Below are positions 57,793 to 64,000 of a DNA stretch of 64,000 bases, piece by piece. Position 1 is the first letter of the stretch. Each line of letters starts with the position of its first letter. The notes beneath the pieces are model-generated. The model did no database searches. It was not told where the DNA came from and was given only the letters and a program-made list of their open reading frames with translations. Source of the stretch: Sulfuriferula plumbiphila (GTDB lineage: Bacteria; Pseudomonadota; Gammaproteobacteria; Burkholderiales; Sulfuriferulaceae). Location: positions 3,102,585-3,166,584 of the forward strand of contig NZ_AP021884.1 in NCBI RefSeq assembly GCF_009938015.1, in the 5' to 3' direction. The position numbers were made by a program, and so were the translations under genes.

Positions 57793-58929
57793 ATGGCCAA
57801 ACTCAGCGCCGTCGCAGTCTATACAGCAGGCTTCCTGCAAGGTTGCGCCTTCGTCCTGATTCCGGCGCTCGGCACTATTCTGGCCGCCCCGCCTTACCGT
57901 CTGTCCAGCAGCGCCTATGGCGTGCTGTTCCTGCCGCAGACGCTGGGCGCCATTTTCGGCGCGCTTGCGGCCGGCGCGCTGCACAAACGCATCGGCAGCG
58001 CCGGCCTGTTCCGCGCCGGCGTTGCGGCCAACGTGCTCGCCCTGCTCCTGCTGGCCGGCGCAGCCTATAGTAGCGGCACGCTGGCGCATGGCTTGCTGCT
58101 GCTGGAAACGCTGTTTCTGGGCGTGGGATTCGGGTTGACGCTGGTCGCCATCAACCATTATGCCGCCCTGCTGTTTCCCCGCACCGCCACTACCGCCGTC
58201 ACCCTGCTCAACGCCGGCATCGGCGGCGCCACCGCACTCTCCCCGCTCATCCTGCATGGCATCGCTGCCCGGACCAGCTGGGGCGCATGGCCGCTCATGC
58301 TGGCAGCAGGATTCGGGCTGGTGCTGATTCTGCCGCTACCGGCGGGCGCGCCCGGGCAGGGTGAATCCCCGCGCTGGCAAGCCTCCATGCTGCTGTTTGC
58401 CCTGGCCGTATTCATCTATGCCATCTGCGAGGGCATCTTTGGCAGTTGGGCCAATATTTACATCAGCGTGAACAAGGCGCTGCCGGCGCATTACGGGGCA
58501 CTGGCGCTCTCCGTGTTCTGGGGCAGCATGACGCTGTTTCGCGTCCTGCTGGCACTGGTGCCGGAGCACGTCGTAGCGCAGCGCCTGTTTTATCTGGCCG
58601 CCCCGCTCGGCATGGGTGCCTGCTTCGCCGCCCTGCCCTTTCTCTCCAGCGCCTGGGCGCTGGCAGGCATGTTTGCCGCAGCCGGGGCAGCATGCAGCGT
58701 CTATTTCCCGTTTTCCATGTCATATGGCCTGGCGGCTTGCACCGGGCAGCAGACGCGCATGGCCGGCCTGATGGTGGCAGCGCTGATGGCCGGTGAGGGC
58801 ATCGGCTCGTTTGCGCTCGGGCCTTTGCAAAGCCTGGTCCCGCTGGAGCGGATTTATCTGTTTTCGGCCTTGTTGGCGGTGCCGCTGTTTGTGCTGGGCT
58901 GGCGGCTCTCGCGGGCAAAAACGCGCTGA
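57793..58929 (+). CDS. Major facilitator superfamily transporter
   Basis: The 378-residue protein has about twelve hydrophobic segments, with GVLFLPQTLGAIFGALAAGA near 35 and a central loop (PAGAPGQGESPRWQ). ATG 57793 (MAKLSAVAVYTAGF) follows ACAGG at a good distance, three bases after the GMC stop. It probably moves the substrate or product of the two oxidoreductases. The cargo is unknown. Confidence 0.82.
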   Translation: MAKLSAVAVYTAGFLQGCAFVLIPALGTILAAPPYRLSSSAYGVLFLPQTLGAIFGALAAGALHKRIGSAGLFRAGVAANVLALLLLAGAAYSSGTLAHGLLLLETLFLGVGFGLTLVAINHYAALLFPRTATTAVTLLNAGIGGATALSPLILHGIAARTSWGAWPLMLAAGFGLVLILPLPAGAPGQGESPRWQASMLLFALAVFIYAICEGIFGSWANIYISVNKALPAHYGALALSVFWGSMTLFRVLLALVPEHVVAQRLFYLAAPLGMGACFAALPFLSSAWALAGMFAAAGAACSVYFPFSMSYGLAACTGQQTRMAGLMVAALMAGEGIGSFALGPLQSLVPLERIYLFSALLAVPLFVLGWRLSRAKTR

Positions 58930-59039
58930 ACGGGTTGTCCGCTGATAAAAACAACAACGCCGTTAAGAATAAAGTAAGTTTTCATGGCGCAACATTCAGC
59001 CATGGACATCGACATATTGCCGTACTCAGGATGATGCCA

Positions 59040-60482
59040 ATGCCCCGCTTCAGCCGCACCGCAGCACCTTTATTCCTGCTGGTGAGTGCGCTCGCCGGGT
59101 GCGCGAGCTACGCGCCTCGACCGCTGTCACCGCAAGCCAGCGCCGCGCGCTTCGAAGCCCGCTCCCTTACCGGCCTCGGCCTCAAAAACTATGTGCAGGC
59201 ACATCTGCCTGGCACCTTGCCGGTCGGGCCACCCTCCACCTGGGATTTCGACATGCTGACGCTGGCGGCGCTGTACTACCATCCCGATCTGGGGGTGGCG
59301 CGTGCGCAGCAGAATGTGGCTGAAGCGGGGGTTCAGGTTTCCCGGCAACGGCCCAATCCGAGCCTGAATTTCACACCGGCCTATAATGCCGATGCGGTCG
59401 CCGGGATGTCGCCCTGGATTTTGGGCTGGATACTGAATTTCCCGATCGAAACTGCCGGACGGCGCGGCTATCGGGAGACACAGGCAGCCTATCAGCGCGA
59501 TGCCGCACGCTTCCATCTTGCCGAAGTGGCCTGGCAGGTGAGAAGCCATGTGCGCAACCGCATGCTTGACTATGATGCTGCATTTCGCGAAGCAGCCATC
59601 CTCAAACAAACGCTGAACCTGCGCGAAAACCTGCTGCATGCCATGCAGCGCCGCCTCGCGGCCGGCGAGGCGGCGCGCGGCGAGGTGGATGCTGCGCAGG
59701 CAGCACTGGCCGATACGCACCTGCAATTGAACATGGCGCGTGGCCGCGCCGCTGCAGCCCGGGTGGCACTGGCCGCAGCAGTGGGGGTGCCGGTGGCGGC
59801 CCTCAGCACCGTGAATCTTTCTTTCGATGCCCTCAACCGTCCGCTTTCTGCAGCGCAAATCCCTGCACCGGCGGTGCGCCGCGCAGCACTGACCAATCGC
59901 GCCGACCTGCTGGCGGCGCTCGCCCAGTATGCGGCGAGCCAGTCCGCGCTGCAGCTCGAAATTGCCCGGCAATACCCCGATCTGCAAATCGGCCCCGGCT
60001 ACAAGTGGGACCAGGGTGCGAACAAATGGTCGCTGGGGATCAGCCTGACGCTGCCGCTGTTCAACCAGAACCAAGGCCAGATCGCGCAGGCCAAGGCGCA
60101 ACGCGAGCTGGCCGCGGCCCGGTTCATCGCCCTGCAAGCCCGGGGCATAGCTCAGACTGAGCGCTCGCTTGCAGGCTACCGCGCGGCGCTCGTGGCACTG
60201 GACGCCGCACAGTCCCTGGCCGCTACGCAACAGTCACGCGTGCAGTCCGCGCAGCGTCAATTCATGTCGGGCTACACCGATCGCAGCGCGCTGGGCGAAG
60301 CGCGGCTGCAAGCCCTGGCCGCAGAAAATACCCGCCTGACCGCATCGATACAGGCACAGCGGGCATTGGGCGCGCTCGAAGACGCAGTCGAACGCCCGCT
60401 GGACGGCGCGGCCGGAATAAGCGCCAGCGCCCTGCCTGACCCCCGGCGCGACGCGTCTGCCAACCAAGGATCCCGGCCATGA
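59040..60482 (+). CDS. Outer-membrane efflux lipoprotein (TolC/CzcC-like)
   Basis: The 480-residue protein has a lipoprotein signal (LFLLVSALAGC) and two repeats of the outer-membrane efflux fold: YHPDLGVARAQQNVAEAGVQ, then QLEIARQYPDLQIGPGYKWD and SLGISLTLPLFNQNQGQIAQ. It provides the outer-membrane channel of the RND pump encoded downstream. ATG 59040 was preferred for its distance from AGGA; ATG 59031 or 59034 is possible. It overlaps the adaptor by four bases. Confidence 0.88.
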   Translation: MPRFSRTAAPLFLLVSALAGCASYAPRPLSPQASAARFEARSLTGLGLKNYVQAHLPGTLPVGPPSTWDFDMLTLAALYYHPDLGVARAQQNVAEAGVQVSRQRPNPSLNFTPAYNADAVAGMSPWILGWILNFPIETAGRRGYRETQAAYQRDAARFHLAEVAWQVRSHVRNRMLDYDAAFREAAILKQTLNLRENLLHAMQRRLAAGEAARGEVDAAQAALADTHLQLNMARGRAAAARVALAAAVGVPVAALSTVNLSFDALNRPLSAAQIPAPAVRRAALTNRADLLAALAQYAASQSALQLEIARQYPDLQIGPGYKWDQGANKWSLGISLTLPLFNQNQGQIAQAKAQRELAAARFIALQARGIAQTERSLAGYRAALVALDAAQSLAATQQSRVQSAQRQFMSGYTDRSALGEARLQALAAENTRLTASIQAQRALGALEDAVERPLDGAAGISASALPDPRRDASANQGSRP

Positions 60483-61531
60483 AGCACAAGCGCAATATCC
60501 TCGCGGGCATCATCGCTGCAGCGATGGTTACCGGCGCAGTCATTTGGATACGCAGTACGCCTACCCTCCCCATGACCCCGGCGGGTAATCCGCAAACGGC
60601 CACGACGGGCGCAGGTACGGTAGCGATCAGCCCCGAGCAGATGACGGCGAGCGGCATCGAGGCGCAGGTGCTGCCCATAACGCGTTTCCAGCCGCAGACC
60701 AGCGCCTACGCCAGCGTACTGGACCCGGGACCGCTGCTGCAGTTGCGCGGGCAATTGCGCTCGGCGCAACTGCAGACCGATGCGGCGCGCGCCCAGGCCG
60801 CGGCCTCGGAACGCGAATATCGGCGCCTGGCTCTGCTCAATGGCCAGGATCACACCGTGTCGGACAAAGTGACGGAGACGGCACGCGCCACCTGGCAAGC
60901 AGACCGCGCGCATCGGCAATCGGCACGGGCAGCATTGTTGGCTGCCCGTGACACGGCACGCAGCCGCTGGGGCGATGTGCTGACGGGCTGGGCACTCGCC
61001 GCACGCTCACCGCAACTGGAGGCGCTCAATTCCGGACAGCAGGCTTTACTGTCGGTGGCGCTGCCGCAGCGCGGGCCGACGGCTTTGCCGCCGCCTACGA
61101 TCCGCATCGGCCTGCCCGGAACCGGCGGCGGCGAGATCACTGCGCGCCTCGTATCGCCTTCGCCGCTGGCCGACCCGGTCATCCAGAGCCCGACTTATTT
61201 CTACCAGGCGCCGCGCGCGGGATTGCGCACTGGCATGCGCATCGAGGCATTTCTGCCCGCCGGCCCATCTCTCGAAGGCGTAACGATCCCGAACTCGGCT
61301 GTAGTCTGGTACGCCAACCGGCCGTGGGTCTATGTGCGGAACGACGACACGCATTTCACCCGGCGCGAAATTGCCGTCGATACGCCCGCACCCGGCGGCT
61401 GGTTTGTTGCGCGCGGGTGGCACGGCGGCGAGCGCGTTGCGGTAAAGGGCGCAGCCCTGCTGTTCTCGCAGGAATTCCAGCCGAAACCGCAAGCGGGCAG
61501 CCCGGGCGGTGGCGGCGATGACGACGGCTAG
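60479..61531 (+). CDS. RND efflux periplasmic adaptor
   Basis: The 350-residue protein has an N-terminal membrane anchor (ILAGIIAAAMVTGAVIWI), then the helical hairpin region (LRGQLRSAQLQTDAARAQAA) and beta-barrel part (GLRTGMRIEAFLPAG, TIPNSAVVWYANRPWVYVRN). It bridges pump and channel. The C-terminus is Gly/Asp-rich (GGGGDDDG). It is separated from the pump gene by palindromic element copy 3. Confidence 0.82.
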   Translation: MKHKRNILAGIIAAAMVTGAVIWIRSTPTLPMTPAGNPQTATTGAGTVAISPEQMTASGIEAQVLPITRFQPQTSAYASVLDPGPLLQLRGQLRSAQLQTDAARAQAAASEREYRRLALLNGQDHTVSDKVTETARATWQADRAHRQSARAALLAARDTARSRWGDVLTGWALAARSPQLEALNSGQQALLSVALPQRGPTALPPPTIRIGLPGTGGGEITARLVSPSPLADPVIQSPTYFYQAPRAGLRTGMRIEAFLPAGPSLEGVTIPNSAVVWYANRPWVYVRNDDTHFTRREIAVDTPAPGGWFVARGWHGGERVAVKGAALLFSQEFQPKPQAGSPGGGGDDDG

Positions 61532-61590
61532 CAGCCGAGAACGCGCACGTTATGAAACATCCAGGCTGGTTTCAAGATGGACAAGCCTTA

Positions 61591-61688
61591 ATCACGAGGG
61601 TCACGGGAACCGGAAGGCAAAATCCAGGGCATCCCCCCGGCTTGATTTTTGCCTTTTGCCTTCATTATTTTCCCCGTGACCCTCGTGG
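61591..61688. repeat. Dispersed palindromic element, copy 3
   Basis: TCACGAGGGTCACGGG (61592-61607) pairs with CCCGTGACCCTCGTGG (61673-61688) at 15 of 16 positions. The interior (AAGGCAAAATCCAGG, TTTTTGCCTTTTGCCTTC) matches copy 2. The arm sequence differs from that of copy 2, but pairing is kept. The rest of 61532-61724 has no gene. Confidence 0.8.
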
Positions 61689-61724
61689 CTCAATAGCCGT
61701 TTTAGGCTGAAAGGACATTCCCGC

Positions 61725-64000
61725 ATGCTGACCCCCGTCGTTCGCTTTGCCATCCGTTTTCGCGGCGTCGTCATCGCCCTGGCAATGCTGCTGGCGGGGT
61801 ATGGCCTGTTCGCCCTCAGCCATGCGCGGCTGGATGTATTTCCGGAATTCGCGCCGCCCCAGGTGCAGGTGCAGACCGAAGCGCCGGGCTTATCTCCCGC
61901 CCAGGTGGAAGTGCTTGTCACCCAGCCCCTGGAGAACCGTCTGGCCGGCCTGACCGGCATCAAGACCCTACGCTCCAGGTCGTTTCAGGGCCTGTCCATG
62001 ATCACCCTGACCTTCGCTCCGGACACCGATATCTACCGGGACAGGCAGGTCGTGGCAGAGCAAATGGGCGGCACTGCCGGCACGCTTCCCCGGGGCGTGA
62101 AGGCACCGGCTTTGCTGCCGCTGGCTTCCTCCACCAGCGTGGTGCTGAGCCTCGGTCTGACCTCGAAGTCGCGCTCCCTGATGGAACTGCGCACCCTCGC
62201 CGACTGGAGCGTCAAACCACAGCTGCTTGCGGTGGGCGGGGTGGCAGGCATCTCCGTGTTCGGCGGCGAGGTGAAGCAGTTGCAGATCCAGATCGCTCCC
62301 GCCAGACTGGTGCGTTACGGCCTGGCTATCCAGGACGTGGTCAACGCAGCAAAGCGGGCAACGGCAGTGCGCGGCGCCGGCCTTATCGAAAACAACAACC
62401 AGCGCATCACGCTGGAAACCACCGGGCAGCCCCTCTCCGCCGCGGCGCTGGGTGCGGTGGTACTGCGCAATCAGGGCGGCGCCACGCTGCGCCTGGCGGA
62501 CGTGGCGAATGTCACGGTGGCACCCGCCCCCGCAGTGGGCGCGGCCTCGATCGAGGGACAGCCGGGGGTGATGCTGGTGGTCGAGGAACAGTACGGCGCG
62601 AATACCCTGGCCGTGACCCGGGCGCTGGAACAGCGCCTCGCGCAGCTTAAACCGGCCCTTGCTGCCGAAGGCGTGACCCTGCATCCCGACCTGTTCCGCC
62701 CGGCCAACTTCATCGAAACCGCGATCAGCCACCTGCGCACGGCGCTGCTGATCGGCGCCGCGCTGGTGCTGGTCGTGCTGTTCCTGTTCCTGTTCAACGT
62801 GCGCGCCGCGGTCATTTCGGCCAGCGCGATCCCGCTTTCGCTGCTGACTGCGGTGATCGTGCTCAATCACTTCGGCATCGGCCTCAATACCATGACGCTG
62901 GGCGGACTCGCCATCGCCATCGGCGAGGTGGTGGACGACGCCATTGTCGATGTGGAGAACATTTTCCGGCGCCTGCGCGAAAACCGGCTGCTGGCCGCTC
63001 CGCTGGGTGCAGCGCAGGTGGTGTTGAATGCCTCGCTCGAGGTGCGCGGCGCGGTGATCTACGCCACCTTCATCGTGGCGCTGGTGTTCGTGCCGGTATT
63101 GACGCTGTCCGGCGTCGCCGGCAGCTTGTTCGGCCCGCTGGCGCTCGCCTATATCGCGGCCATCATGGCCTCGCTGGTGGTGGCGCTGACGCTTACCCCG
63201 GCGCTTGCCTGCGCGTTGCTGGCGCGGCGTGCAGCCGAGGCAGATGAACCGCCCCTGGGTAAATGGCTCAAGGCGCGCTACACCCGTCTGCTTGCCGATA
63301 TCGATCGGCGCGCGGGCGCAGCAATTCTGGTCGTGGTGTTGCTGTGCGGTACGGCATTGGCCGTGCTGCCATTCATGCAAGGCAGCTTTCTGCCGACGCT
63401 GCGCGAGGGGCATTTCATCGTCCACATGAAAATGGCGCCCGGCACTTCGCTGCCCCAGTCACTCGCGCTGGGGCAGCGCGTTAGCGGGGCGCTCAGCCGA
63501 ATTCCGGGGATACGTTCGGTGGCCCAGCGCGCGGGGCGGGCAACCCAGGTGTCGGATCCGGCGGGGGCATTTTCGAGCGAGTTCGAGGTGGACCTGGCCC
63601 CGCTCTCGGGCGCCGGACAACAGCGCGTGTTGAACGCTATCCGCAGCGCCGTTGTGCACTTCGTGGGAGCGAGCTTCTCGGTCAATACCTTCCTCACCGA
63701 GCGCATCCATGAAACAATTTCGGGTTATACCGCACCGCTGGTGGTGAATGTCTATGGCAACGACCTCGACGTCCTTGACCGCAAGGCCGAGGAAATCGCC
63801 GCTGCGATACGTGGCGTTGCAGGCGCCGGCGCAGTGCAGGTGCAGGCACCGACAGGCAGCCCGCAACTGGTCATCCACCTGCACGATGGTGCCCTGTCGC
63901 GGCTCGGCATCGCCCCGGTAGACGCCCTGAGCACGGTCGAAACTGCCTACGCCGGCAGGCTGGTAGGCGAGGTGTACGAGGGTAACCGCGTATTCGATGT
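61725..64000 (+). CDS. RND efflux pump, CusA/CzcA-like (partial)
   Basis: The frame opens at ATG 61725 (AAGGA nearby) and runs off the right edge after 758 codons. It has the first membrane segment (VVIALAMLLAGYGLFALSHA), DVFPEFAPPQVQVQTEAPGL and the fourth-segment motif IAIGEVVDDAIVDVENIFRR. This is the heavy-metal or HAE-like RND layout, driven by protons; the VDDAIVDVEN form differs from the Met-rich copper pumps, so the substrate may not be copper. It completes the set with the channel and adaptor upstream. Confidence 0.9.
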   Translation, partial: MLTPVVRFAIRFRGVVIALAMLLAGYGLFALSHARLDVFPEFAPPQVQVQTEAPGLSPAQVEVLVTQPLENRLAGLTGIKTLRSRSFQGLSMITLTFAPDTDIYRDRQVVAEQMGGTAGTLPRGVKAPALLPLASSTSVVLSLGLTSKSRSLMELRTLADWSVKPQLLAVGGVAGISVFGGEVKQLQIQIAPARLVRYGLAIQDVVNAAKRATAVRGAGLIENNNQRITLETTGQPLSAAALGAVVLRNQGGATLRLADVANVTVAPAPAVGAASIEGQPGVMLVVEEQYGANTLAVTRALEQRLAQLKPALAAEGVTLHPDLFRPANFIETAISHLRTALLIGAALVLVVLFLFLFNVRAAVISASAIPLSLLTAVIVLNHFGIGLNTMTLGGLAIAIGEVVDDAIVDVENIFRRLRENRLLAAPLGAAQVVLNASLEVRGAVIYATFIVALVFVPVLTLSGVAGSLFGPLALAYIAAIMASLVVALTLTPALACALLARRAAEADEPPLGKWLKARYTRLLADIDRRAGAAILVVVLLCGTALAVLPFMQGSFLPTLREGHFIVHMKMAPGTSLPQSLALGQRVSGALSRIPGIRSVAQRAGRATQVSDPAGAFSSEFEVDLAPLSGAGQQRVLNAIRSAVVHFVGASFSVNTFLTERIHETISGYTAPLVVNVYGNDLDVLDRKAEEIAAAIRGVAGAGAVQVQAPTGSPQLVIHLHDGALSRLGIAPVDALSTVETAYAGRLVGEVYEGNRVFD

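Overview
The window looks like a betaproteobacterial chromosome, probably Nitrosomonadales-like. The evidence is a complete division and cell-wall (dcw) cluster in the betaproteobacterial order, a DUF2863 gene beside secA, a MurE with the meso-diaminopimelate-type DNPR motif, high GC and small dispersed palindromic repeats. The species cannot be fixed from sequence alone.

Region 1 (1-15,260) is an accessory toxin-antitoxin (TA) island that encloses a polysaccharide cluster. From the left edge it holds a partial Fic protein with an AbiEi-like N-terminus, a Phd/VapC pair, an IS3 remnant, the polysaccharide block (three glycosyltransferases, a methyltransferase with a repeated coiled-coil tail, and the Wzt/Wzm ABC exporter), a second Phd/VapC pair, PIN and HepT pseudogenes, an intact MntA-like gene, MazEF, a TumE/TumA pair, and a HEPN gene behind a frameshifted MntA. 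Five of the TA promoters carry their own inverted repeat. Pieces of several of these genes (HEPN tail, MazF tail, glycosyltransferase tail, MntA head) occur two or three times, so the island has been shaped by duplication and deletion between repeats.

Region 2 (15,283-24,804) is mixed core: a pteridine-reductase-like SDR divergent from a MidA-family methyltransferase, DUF2863, secA divergent from dciA, then exported proteins (an outer-membrane transporter-like protein, a protein with ten EKVERP-type hexapeptides, and a DsrE-family protein).

Region 3 (24,622-43,339) is the dcw cluster on the minus strand: mraZ, rsmH, ftsL, ftsI, murE, murF, mraY, murD, ftsW, murG, murC, murB, ddl, ftsQ, ftsA, then ftsZ, lpxC and a small membrane protein. 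Every junction from mraZ to ftsA overlaps by 1-11 bases. A good sigma-70 promoter overlapped by four MraZ-type boxes at exact 10-base spacing lies upstream of mraZ. greB and the RNase P RNA gene follow.

Region 4 (44,442-58,929) is on the plus strand and looks like a sigma-54-controlled stress or envelope island: DUF1269, a YfdX-like protein, a histidine kinase, an NtrC-type sigma-54 activator, then a PRC-barrel protein, a lipoprotein, a small membrane protein, an orphan Rieske protein and a GH15 glucoamylase. After a decayed IS110 element come an SDR, a GMC oxidoreductase and an MFS transporter. Two good -24/-12 elements and one weaker one precede the genes, which suggests that the local activator controls them. 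This is the best candidate here for an undescribed system.

Region 5 (59,040-64,000) is a tripartite RND efflux system (outer-membrane factor, adaptor, CusA/CzcA-like pump) that runs off the right edge.
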